Below, piece by piece: positions 5,342-12,254 of a DNA stretch of 12,427 nucleotides (positions are counted from its first letter, which is position 1; every line of letters begins with the position of its first letter). The position numbers and the translations under genes are program-made. This DNA comes from Chloroflexota bacterium (GTDB lineage Bacteria; Chloroflexota; Dehalococcoidia; SM23-28-2; RBG-16-64-32): the NCBI GenBank assembly GCA_005880075.1, contig VBJT01000154.1, positions 1 through 12,427 on the forward strand. The letters are read 5' to 3'. Under the pieces are notes generated by a model, which saw nothing but the letters and a program-made list of their open reading frames with translations, was not told where the DNA came from and searched no databases.

Positions 5342-6346
5342 ATGGCGCAAGAACGAGCGATTCCCAGCATCGGCCCGGCAGCGCCAGAGTTTGCGCTGCC
5401 CCATCGCCCGGGTGTCATTCACAATGTCCTAAAGTTCATCCGCCGGAAGCCTCTTGGAGCGGTCGGCTTCTTTTTCGTCTTCTTCGTGATTGCGATGACG
5501 CTCGGCACGCCGAAGGCGGAATTCGGCGTGCCGGAACTGCCGCACTCGCCGCTTGGCTTCAAGCTCGGCAAGCCGTGGCTCGCTCCTTACGGCGAGGAGC
5601 AGAACTTCAAGAACCTGACCGGTCGCCTTAACCAAGATGCGGCGCCTTCATCGAAGCACTGGCTCGGGACGGACAGCCACGGGCGGGACAATTTTGCACG
5701 CGTCGTCTGGGGCGCGCGCCGGTCTCTGTTTATCGGCCTTTGGGCGCTGGCGCTCGCGACAGCAGTGGGTACGTTTATCGGAGTGATCAGCGGCTACTTC
5801 CGGGGGTGGTTCGACACGGGCGTTCAGCGGATCTTGGATGCCATACAGTCTTTCCCGCCGTTACTCACGCTGATTCTAATCCTATCTATTGCCCCGTTCA
5901 CCTCGCAGCCCAGCCTTGTGGTTGCGGCTTTCGCATTGGGATTCGTCGGCATACCTCAAGTACAGCGAATCGTGCGCGGAGTGGTCCTATCGACGAGAGA
6001 GCAGCAATACGTCGAGGCGGCAAGAGTCATTGGGGCAACTGACGCGAGGACGATGGCATTTTACATACTGCCTAACATTATGGCCTCTATCATCGTGGTA
6101 TTCTCCACGGGCCTTGGCGTCGTTATCCTTGCTGAAGCCGCGCTCGCGTTCATTGTCCCGCAGGTTGTTCCGGCAGAGGGAGCCTCTTGGGGCCTAGACC
6201 TCGGTGAAGCATATCGAGGCGGCGTGGCGGAGCACACGTGGGAAGTGACCTCCTACGCCGGCGTTATTGCGCTCGCTGTTCTGGGCTTAAACCTTGCTGG
6301 CGATGCGCTCCGTGACGTTCTTGATCCCCGCTTGCGGCTCGGTTGA
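5342..6346 (+). CDS. ABC transporter permease, DppC/OppC class
   Basis: This is the second channel subunit, 334 residues. I start at ATG 5342: GAGGA lies 4 nt upstream and overlaps the stop of the first permease, which suggests translational coupling. Longer in-frame readings (from 5252) lie inside the DppB gene. A cytoplasmic N-terminus containing HNVLKFIRRKPLGAVGFFF leads into the first membrane span (about 37-54). HWLGTDSHGRDNFARVVWGA (106-125) is the DppC signature. The EAA loop is YVEAARVIGATDARTMAFYI (223-242), followed by LPNIMASIIV. The protein ends DVLDPRLRLG, as in family members. The extracytoplasmic insert between the first span and HWLGTD is about 50 residues and includes the Pro-rich stretch AEFGVPELPHSPLGFKLGKP. 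Confidence 0.95.
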   Translation: MAQERAIPSIGPAAPEFALPHRPGVIHNVLKFIRRKPLGAVGFFFVFFVIAMTLGTPKAEFGVPELPHSPLGFKLGKPWLAPYGEEQNFKNLTGRLNQDAAPSSKHWLGTDSHGRDNFARVVWGARRSLFIGLWALALATAVGTFIGVISGYFRGWFDTGVQRILDAIQSFPPLLTLILILSIAPFTSQPSLVVAAFALGFVGIPQVQRIVRGVVLSTREQQYVEAARVIGATDARTMAFYILPNIMASIIVVFSTGLGVVILAEAALAFIVPQVVPAEGASWGLDLGEAYRGGVAEHTWEVTSYAGVIALAVLGLNLAGDALRDVLDPRLRLG

Positions 6347-6417
6347 TAATCGCCCGCGAACCTTCTCTGCTTTGGCAACGTATTGAATGACAGCAGGCTG
6401 AAAGGAGCGCGAGCCTG

Positions 6418-8367
6418 ATGGAGGAGTCTACTTACTGGAACCGGTTCAGGCGTAGACGGCTCAGCCGCCGGCGCTTACTGACCAGCGCGGCGCTCACGAG
6501 CAGCGGCCTGGCTGCCGCGGCTGTCGTCGGGTGCGGCGGCGACGAGAGCGGGACGGAGAAGACCAAGTCTAACGGCGGCGGAGAAGGCGGTAGCGGCGAG
6601 GACCTCGAAAGCCAGGTACCGCAATTTATCGATGCCCGGCGGGAGGTAGTCCCGGCTCCCGCTGATATGCGGGGTGGAACGCTTCGCTTCCAGGGCTTCG
6701 ATCCTGTGGTTCTCGACAGACACGACCCTCACCAGACGCAGTTCGGGCCGATGTATGCCAACCTCTCATCGGTCTTCAGCAAGCTATACATGTACAAGAG
6801 CCACACTGAGCCGACGTGGGAGAACATCGTGCCCGATTTGGCGGAAAGCGCTCCCGAGATGATCGGGAATCCGCCAACAGAATACGTAGTCAAGCTGCGC
6901 AAGGGAGTAAAGTTCCACGACACGGACGCAATCCGCAGCCACTTCCCGGACCTCGCCGGACGGGAGCTAAAGGCTGAGGATGTCGTATTCAGCTATGACC
7001 GGCAACGCAACCCGGACAGCATTCAAAAAGGCTACTATTATCGCGCCAGCCAGTACCGCACGATCGACACCATTCAGGCGGTTGACGACTACACGATCCG
7101 GATAAAGACCAAGGGGCCCATCGCGCCCTTCTATCATTTCATGGCGGATACCAACGCCATGATCATCCCCAAGGAAATCGTCGATATGGAGCCCGGGCCC
7201 GGCGGCCTTCCTCTCGACACTGTCGACACGAACCGGGGGCCTGCGCCGGGCGAGCGGATGATCGGGACCGGGCCGTTCTTCTGGGGGGATTTGAAGTTCG
7301 GTATCGAGTACAAGGCGATACGCAACTCGGCGTGGTTCGGATGGGGCGAGGCCGACCTCCAGCGGCCGTATCTGGACGGGTACACAGTCTCCGGCAGCAG
7401 CCTGAACGACACCAGCCTTGAAGCATTGTTCCGGCGCAAGGAGGTGGACACCGCCGGTTTCATCGAAAACCCTGAGTGGGTTTTCAAGATCAAACGGGAG
7501 AAGCCCGAACTCGAATTTTTCCGCAGCTGGATCTCAGGCTGGATCAACAGCCGGTTCAAGGTATTCTGCCAGCCGTTCGATGACGTTCGTGTCCGCAAAG
7601 CGATTCACCTCGCCACCGAGCGCCAGCAGATCGTCGACGTAATCGGCAGCGGTGAATGGAGGATGCAGGGACCGGTGGGAAACGCGATCTCCTACTGGGC
7701 TCTCCCTTATGACGAACTCCTCACGCTGCCCGGCTACCGTCAGACCAAGGACGAACGGACAAAGGACATTACGGACGCCCGGCAACTATTCGAGGCGGCC
7801 GGAAACCCGGAGTTTCCCCAGATCTGGTTCGCCGACATCCCGAGCTATATCCCGAACTTCGTCGGCACCTGGAAGCAGTTCATGAACCAGAACCTCGGCA
7901 TCCCGATAGACAAACTCCGCACGCTCACGCAGGCTTACTCGCGCATCGCGGAGGCGATCGCCGATGACAGTTGTGATTTGGCGTCCATGACGTGGGGTTT
8001 CGACAACGGCTGGATTGACCTCGACGACTGGGTGTACCCGTACTTCCACAGCACCGGATCCAAGAATTCCTTCCGGCTGAAAGACCCGGACCTGGACCAG
8101 CTATTGGACGCCCAGCGGACAGAGTTCGATTATGAGAAACGCAAGGAACTAGGCTACAGGATCCAGCGCTATCTGTTGGGCCTCGAAGGCGACGGAATGC
8201 AGCCGGCCGCTCACGCGCGGACCGACTATGCCACACCGCGCACGGCAACGGTCGCTTGGCCGTACTTCAAGAACCGCGTCGCCTTCCCCTGGTTCGGCAA
8301 TAGCTACTGGACGGCCAACGTCTGGCTCGACAAGAATAGTCCCACGTTCCACGGGCGGCCGGCCTAG
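6418..8367 (+). CDS. Peptide/nickel-type ABC substrate-binding lipoprotein, copy 1 (Tat-type leader)
   Basis: This is the extracytoplasmic receptor of the importer, family 5 of solute-binding proteins, 649 residues. That is longer than the usual 500-560. The leader has a twin-arginine motif SRRRLL (16-21), a hydrophobic stretch and a lipobox ending at Cys39 (AVVGCGG), so it is probably Tat-exported and lipid-anchored. A Gly/Ser/Glu-rich linker (about 40-62) precedes the conserved fold. Family features include the TEYVVKLRKGVKFHDTDAI block, the KAEDVVFSYDRQ segment (compare LTAEDVVFS) and the FDDVRVRKAIHLATERQQIV block. The ribosome site AAAGGAG lies 10 nt before ATG. The gene is 71 nt after the second permease, in the same operon. 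The next gene is a close paralogue. Ligand class (peptide, metal chelate, sugar acid) cannot be read from sequence. Confidence 0.94.
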   Translation: MEESTYWNRFRRRRLSRRRLLTSAALTSSGLAAAAVVGCGGDESGTEKTKSNGGGEGGSGEDLESQVPQFIDARREVVPAPADMRGGTLRFQGFDPVVLDRHDPHQTQFGPMYANLSSVFSKLYMYKSHTEPTWENIVPDLAESAPEMIGNPPTEYVVKLRKGVKFHDTDAIRSHFPDLAGRELKAEDVVFSYDRQRNPDSIQKGYYYRASQYRTIDTIQAVDDYTIRIKTKGPIAPFYHFMADTNAMIIPKEIVDMEPGPGGLPLDTVDTNRGPAPGERMIGTGPFFWGDLKFGIEYKAIRNSAWFGWGEADLQRPYLDGYTVSGSSLNDTSLEALFRRKEVDTAGFIENPEWVFKIKREKPELEFFRSWISGWINSRFKVFCQPFDDVRVRKAIHLATERQQIVDVIGSGEWRMQGPVGNAISYWALPYDELLTLPGYRQTKDERTKDITDARQLFEAAGNPEFPQIWFADIPSYIPNFVGTWKQFMNQNLGIPIDKLRTLTQAYSRIAEAIADDSCDLASMTWGFDNGWIDLDDWVYPYFHSTGSKNSFRLKDPDLDQLLDAQRTEFDYEKRKELGYRIQRYLLGLEGDGMQPAAHARTDYATPRTATVAWPYFKNRVAFPWFGNSYWTANVWLDKNSPTFHGRPA

Positions 8368-8460
8368 ACGCTGAAGCCGCGTCGCTCGGGGGAGCCGGGA
8401 TCGTCAGAAACGGGCAGTTCGCTCCCGACCTGGAGAACCGCGCCTGAAAGGAGTTTGAAG

Positions 8461-10248
8461 ATGGAGGAGCCGACATATTGGGACCGGTTCTGGCGCAGGC
8501 GGGTCAGCCGCCGGCGGCTGATTAGCGGCGCGGCCCTGGCAGGGAGCGGCCTGGCGGCGGCGGCCGTTGTCGGCTGCGGCGGTGACGACAGCAGCAACGG
8601 CAGTAGCACACAGGGCCCTAACGTCAACCGGGGCGCCGATTTGGGCGCCGAAAAGATCATCGACGCCCGCCGCGAGGTGGAACCCTGTCCTCCGGACATG
8701 CGGGGCGGGACCATTCGCTCGCAAGGATTCGACCCGGTGGTGCTCGATAGGCACGACCCGCATCAGACCCAATTCGGGCCGATGTACGCCAACCTCTCAT
8801 CCGTCTTCAGCAAGTTGTACATGTACAAGAGTCATTCCGAGCCCACCTGGGAGAACATCGTGCCCGACCTGGCAGAGAGCGCGCCGGAGATGATTGGGAA
8901 CCCGCCTACGGAATACGTGGTGAAACTGCGTAAGGGCATCAAGTTCCACAGCACCGACGCTATTCGCAGCAACTTCCCCTCGCTGGCGGGCCGAGAATTG
9001 ACCGCGGAAGACGTGGTGTACAGCTACGAGCGGCAGAAGAACGCCTCGCAGAGCATCCAGAAGGGTTACTACTATCGCCGCAGTCAGTACGAGACGATCG
9101 ACTCGATTACCGCGACCGACCCGTACACCATCAATATCAAGACTAAAGGGCCGATCGCGCCGTTTTATCACTTCATGGCCGACACCAACGCAATGATCAT
9201 CCCTAAGGAGATCGTGGATAACGACCCGGGTCCGGGCGGCCAACCCCTGGACACCGTGGACACGAATCGCGGTCCGGCTCCGGGAGAGCGGATGATAGGC
9301 ACTGGTCCGTTCTTTTGGGGGAGTCTCAAATTCGGGATCGAATACAAAGCGCTACGGAACTCGGAATGGTTCGGCTGGGGCGAGCCCGACCTGGGAAGGC
9401 CCTACCTGGATGGCTACACCGTGTCCGGAAGCAGCTTGAATGACACCAGCCTCGAGTCGCTCTTCCGGCGCAAAGAAATCGACGGCGCCACTTTCATCGA
9501 GAACCCCGACTGGATCTATAAGATCAAAGAAGAGAAGCCGGAGCTCAAGTTCTTCCAGCTTTGGGTTTCGGGCTGGATTGGCACTCGTTTCAAGATGTTC
9601 TGCCAGCCGTTCGACGACGTGCGGGTGCGAAAGGCTATCCACCTCGCGACCGAACGCCAGCAGATCGTGGACGTCATCGGCAGCGGCGAATGGAAGATGC
9701 AGGGGCCCATTGGAGGCGCTATCGCCTACTGGGCTCTGCCGGAGGACGAGCTTCTCGCGTCTCCGGGATACCGCCAGGGGTCGGCGGATCGCGAGCAAGA
9801 CATCAAGAACGCGCGTCAACTGTTTGATGCCGCCGGGAACCCGGAGCTGCCCCAGGTCTGGTTCGCCGACATCCCTAGTTACATACCCAACTTCATTGGC
9901 ACCTGGAAGCAGTTCATGAACAAGAACCTCGGCATCTCCGTCGACAAATTGCGGACGCTTTCTCAGGCGTACTCTCGTATCGCCGAGGCGCTCGCCGATG
10001 ATAGCTGCGACCTCGCCTCGATGTACTGGGGGTTCGATAATGGCTGGATCGACCTCGATGACTGGGTCTACCCTTATTTCCACAGCACCGGCTCCAAGAA
10101 CTCCTTCCGGTTGAACGACCCGGACCTCGACAAGCTTCTCGACGCCCAGCGACGGGAGTTTGACATCGAAAAGCGGCGCCAGCTGGGATACCACAGAAGG
10201 GCGCCCACGCCCGGGTGGACTACGCCACGCCCTACCTTGCGATCGTGA
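8461..10248 (+). CDS. ABC substrate-binding lipoprotein, copy 2, with frameshifted C-terminus
   Basis: This is a tandem paralogue of the preceding gene; by eye the mature parts are roughly 85-88% identical. ATG 8461 has AAAGGAG 7 nt upstream; the TTG at 8455 is unlikely. Twin-arginine motif SRRRLI and lipobox Cys39 are kept; the linker after Cys39 differs (DDSSNGSSTQGPNVNRG). The reading matches copy 1 up to Tyr577 (QLGY, ending at 10191). There about 40 bp are missing compared with copy 1 and the frame shifts. It then reads 18 unrelated residues and stops at 10248, giving 595 residues. The true C-terminus of about 55 codons lies downstream in another frame. The gene may be a recent pseudogene, a truncated but active protein, or an assembly error. 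Confidence 0.88.
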   Translation: MEEPTYWDRFWRRRVSRRRLISGAALAGSGLAAAAVVGCGGDDSSNGSSTQGPNVNRGADLGAEKIIDARREVEPCPPDMRGGTIRSQGFDPVVLDRHDPHQTQFGPMYANLSSVFSKLYMYKSHSEPTWENIVPDLAESAPEMIGNPPTEYVVKLRKGIKFHSTDAIRSNFPSLAGRELTAEDVVYSYERQKNASQSIQKGYYYRRSQYETIDSITATDPYTINIKTKGPIAPFYHFMADTNAMIIPKEIVDNDPGPGGQPLDTVDTNRGPAPGERMIGTGPFFWGSLKFGIEYKALRNSEWFGWGEPDLGRPYLDGYTVSGSSLNDTSLESLFRRKEIDGATFIENPDWIYKIKEEKPELKFFQLWVSGWIGTRFKMFCQPFDDVRVRKAIHLATERQQIVDVIGSGEWKMQGPIGGAIAYWALPEDELLASPGYRQGSADREQDIKNARQLFDAAGNPELPQVWFADIPSYIPNFIGTWKQFMNKNLGISVDKLRTLSQAYSRIAEALADDSCDLASMYWGFDNGWIDLDDWVYPYFHSTGSKNSFRLNDPDLDKLLDAQRREFDIEKRRQLGYHRRAPTPGWTTPRPTLRS

Positions 10249-10361
10249 CCTGGCCGTACGTGAAGAATTCGGTCTTCTTCCCGTGGTTCGGGAACAGCTA
10301 CTGGTCCGCCAATGTCTGGCTAAACAAGAACGACCCGACCTTCCACGGGCGCCCCGCCTAG
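10194..10361 (+). pseudogene. Out-of-frame C-terminal remnant of binding-protein copy 2
   Basis: Read from 10194 the frame gives QKGAHARVDYATP, then VTWPYVKNSVFFPWFGNSYW, and ends NDPTFHGRPA before TAG at 10361. This aligns without gaps to the last 55 residues of copy 1 (from QPAAHARTDYATP to SPTFHGRPA). The remnant is fully conserved and in a different frame from the main reading, so the break at about 10192 is recent or artefactual. In copy 1 the matching segment between TAC and CAG is 42 nt; here it is 2 nt. Confidence 0.85.
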
Positions 10362-10397
10362 CCTCCATGCTATAACCAGCAAACGCTGGCAGGGGCC

Positions 10398-11195
10398 TCA
10401 CATAATGGCGGTTGTGCTGCCGCCGTCGACCTGGATCGTCGCTCCGGTGATGTAGCGGGCCTTATCCGAGGCGAGGAAGACCGCGAGGTTCGCGACATCT
10501 TCGGGTTCGCCCAGGAAGCCCATCGGCACGCGTCCCTCCTCGAGCGCGACCGCTTCCTCCATCGGCTGTTTCTGTCGTCGCGCGCGGTCCTCGATCAGCG
10601 AGATCAATCGCTCGGTGGCGATGTTACCGGGGCAGATGTTGTTCACGGTGATCCCCTGCGGGGCCAGTTCGCGGGAGAGCGTTTTCGCCCACCCGATGAC
10701 GCCTAGGCGAGTGGCGTTCGAAAGCATCAGGCCGTCGATCGGTTGCTTGACGGCTACCGAGGTCACGTTGATCACGCGGCCGGAGCCGGACCGCTTCAAG
10801 TACGGCAGCGCCTCGCGCGTCGTGCGGACAGCGGAGAGCAAGTTCTGGTCGAGGGCGTGCTGCCAGTAGTTCTCGTCGAGCGTCTCGAAGGTGCCGGTGG
10901 GAGGCCCGCCGGCATTGTTGACCACGACGTCGAGGCGGCCCAGCGCTTCGACCGCCGCACTCACGGCGGCCTTGATGTCGTCGTGACGCGCCATATCGCA
11001 AATGAGCGAAACGACCTTCACCTCCGCGCCGGTCTCATTCCGGATCTCGTCTCGGGCCTTATCGAGCGTCTCCTGATTACGTGCGCAGAGCGCGACGCTC
11101 GCCCCCTCGCGGGCCAGCCCGAGGGCGATCGCGCGCCCGATGCCGCGGCTGGCGCCGCCGACCAGCGCCGCTTTCCCTTCGAGGCCGGTGTCCAT
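10398..11195 (-). CDS. SDR-family protein with atypical active site
   Basis: This is a short-chain dehydrogenase/reductase fold, 265 residues. The Rossmann nucleotide loop is GGASRGIG (13-20), with CAR (37-39) after beta-2, which suggests NADP preference. NNAGG (93-97) and the C-terminal VDGG (257-260) are standard. Ser146 is kept in NVTSVAVKQP. The normal YxxxK pair is replaced: aligning on the following VIGWAK, the positions are Ser159 and Arg163 (SNATR). This change is shared, as I recall, by a subgroup annotated as 3-oxoacyl-reductase-like. I start at ATG 11195 (MDTGLEGKAALV), the usual SDR beginning; the longer reading from TTG 11270 adds a low-complexity extension. No good Shine-Dalgarno sequence is seen. 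The gene converges with the transporter operon and diverges from the hypothetical gene at 11288. The substrate is unknown. Confidence 0.9.
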   Translation of the reverse strand: MDTGLEGKAALVGGASRGIGRAIALGLAREGASVALCARNQETLDKARDEIRNETGAEVKVVSLICDMARHDDIKAAVSAAVEALGRLDVVVNNAGGPPTGTFETLDENYWQHALDQNLLSAVRTTREALPYLKRSGSGRVINVTSVAVKQPIDGLMLSNATRLGVIGWAKTLSRELAPQGITVNNICPGNIATERLISLIEDRARRQKQPMEEAVALEEGRVPMGFLGEPEDVANLAVFLASDKARYITGATIQVDGGSTTAIM

Positions 11196-11287
11196 GCGCG
11201 TATCGTGGCCGAGCCGGGAGCTAGGAGCAAGGAGCAGAGAAATCGCGGAGCGGCTAGCGGCGTGGGACAATGCAGAGAGAACATTTA

Positions 11288-11833
11288 ATGCCGAGCGCTG
11301 GTTGGAAGACCACCATCAAGCGAATCTGCTTCGCGGTGACCCTGCTTACTCTTCCGTTTCTCTTTTACGCCTGCGATGCAGTCGCGGAATATTCAATAGA
11401 CAACCGTAGCGAACGGTCGCTCGTAACATGGCCAGCGTTTGAGACCTGTGCCAAGGTTGGAGCCTCTCACGAGAGGCTTGACAGGCAAACCGTGGCCGCG
11501 CGTTCAACGCAAGAGTATTTCAGAACTTTCGCACCTTGGACGGATAATGTTAAGTGCGTCGTAGTTACAACCGAGGACGGTGGGCTGCTCCGGGCGGAGG
11601 AGTATAAGTATGGTACGACCTACGTCATAGACGAGTCGGCCGCGCCTAGAGGCCCGGTCTCAATGGGGCAAGAGTACGACGACTCGTTATGGTCCGCCGC
11701 CGCCAAAGGTTCGGTTAGTGCAATTCTTACCCTGGCGATTCCTTTCGCCTTGATTGGCGGGATGGCAGTGATAGGCGGCGTTCTCGGGATTCGCAGCGCA
11801 ACCCGCTATCGAGGGCGGAAGAAAACTCTATGA
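11288..11833 (+). CDS. Unrecognised membrane-anchored exported protein
   Basis: I do not recognise this family. The 181-residue product has an N-terminal signal or anchor: basic residues (KTTIKR), then ICFAVTLLTLPFLFYAC (13-29), where Cys29 could be a loose lipobox or part of a signal anchor. An extracytoplasmic region of about 110 residues contains YSIDNRSERSLVTWPAFETC, Cys54 and Cys90 (possible disulphide) and EEYKYGTTYVI, which looks beta-rich. A second span, ILTLAIPFALIGGMAVIGGVLGI (146-168), ends in a basic cytoplasmic tail (RSATRYRGRKKTL). I favour ATG 11288, with AGAGAG upstream, over ATG 11270. It diverges from the SDR gene across about 90 bp. Its bases look less GC-rich than the flanks. 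The orderly topology argues for a real gene. Confidence 0.65.
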   Translation: MPSAGWKTTIKRICFAVTLLTLPFLFYACDAVAEYSIDNRSERSLVTWPAFETCAKVGASHERLDRQTVAARSTQEYFRTFAPWTDNVKCVVVTTEDGGLLRAEEYKYGTTYVIDESAAPRGPVSMGQEYDDSLWSAAAKGSVSAILTLAIPFALIGGMAVIGGVLGIRSATRYRGRKKTL

Positions 11834-11907
11834 GGCTTCCATTCTCTCGAAGTGGTGACGAACGGCGTTGAGACATGTCCCTGAAGTGACGCGCGGGCCA
11901 AACCACG

Positions 11908-11936
11908 TTGACCATGGAGCTCTCCGCTGCTAGACT
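11908..11936 (+). promoter_or_regulatory. Promoter for the cobalamin-riboswitch transcript
   Basis: TTGACC (11908-11913) is followed after exactly 17 nt by TAGACT (11931-11936), the same -10 as the lexA promoter. The predicted start is near 11943, just before the riboswitch. The leader to the ATG at 12255 would be about 310 nt. The stretch between the preceding gene and this promoter (11834-11907) shows nothing I can name. Confidence 0.65.
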
Positions 11937-11956
11937 GCGGGCCACAATCGAATACA

Positions 11957-12122
11957 GAGGACGCGGGTGCTCCGCGACCCTCCGGCGGCGGCCATGTCGC
12001 CGTCGCGAGGGCAAGAGCTAAGAGCGAAGCCGGTAAGAGGCCGGCGCTGTCCCGCAACTGTATCCTCGGGCCCGCCTGAGGCGGGCACCGGGGGAGCCAG
12101 GTCGCCTGCCTGCGTCTCAGCG
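11957..12122 (+). promoter_or_regulatory. Cobalamin (B12) riboswitch
   Basis: Conserved parts appear in order. A 5' stem region, CGCGGGTGCTCCGCG, starts near 11962. GCAAGAGCTAAGAGCGAAGC and GCCGGTAAGAGGCCGGC follow (about 12011-12045). The core GTCCCGCAACTGT lies at 12049-12061. A variable 7-bp hairpin GCCCGCC-TGA-GGCGGGC is at 12070-12086. The B12-box segment AGCCAGGTCGCCTGCC is at 12095-12110. Adenosyl- or aquocobalamin binding normally lowers expression of B12 uptake, cobalt transport, synthesis or B12-independent isozyme genes. The next gene, about 130 nt downstream, is a lipoprotein cut by the window edge. Ends are approximate; no covariance model was run. Confidence 0.92.
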
Positions 12123-12165
12123 AGCCAGCCTTCGAGGAAAGGCGCGGGTCCGGCGCGACAAACGC

Positions 12166-12201
12166 GAAGCCCCTGCCAACCGAGGCGGGGGCGTTCTGTT
12201 T
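12166..12201 (+). terminator. Intrinsic terminator, expression platform of the B12 riboswitch
   Basis: A perfect 9-bp stem, GCCCCTGCC / GGCGGGGGC (12169-12177 and 12184-12192, one T-G pair), has a 6-nt loop and is followed by GTTCTGTTT. It can be lengthened by GAA/TTC across a bulged G. It lies between the riboswitch and the ribosome site of the downstream gene, which fits B12-dependent premature termination. Confidence 0.7.
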
Positions 12202-12254
12202 CGGGCGCCGCTGTGCCACCTCTATTAGTGGCCACATGGCCGGGAGGTGCATCG

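Larger units (their letters stand above)
6418..10361 (+). repeat. Tandem duplication of the binding-protein gene
   Basis: Two direct copies (6418-8367 and 8461-10361) are separated by 93 nt. Protein sequence is highly conserved outside the leader linker, but third codon positions differ very often. The duplication is therefore not recent, and both copies were held under purifying selection before the 40-bp loss in copy 2. Indels between them are few: linker changes and one extra residue near RQKNASQS in copy 2. Confidence 0.85.

Noticed and set aside
8389..8428. Imperfect GGGAGC / GCTCCC pairing between the two binding-protein genes
   Set aside because: The stem is short and the loop about 26 nt, with mismatches outside. 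It is not convincing as a processing site or terminator.
10376..10389. Hairpin CCAGC-AAAC-GCTGG between the transporter operon and the convergent SDR gene
   Set aside because: Only 5 bp with no U-run on either strand. It may contribute to termination, but sequence alone does not support a terminator call.
9352..10401. Minus-strand open frame of 349 codons opposite the second binding protein
   Set aside because: It mirrors the codon structure of the conserved plus-strand gene and a similar antisense pattern appears opposite copy 1. No motif supports it.
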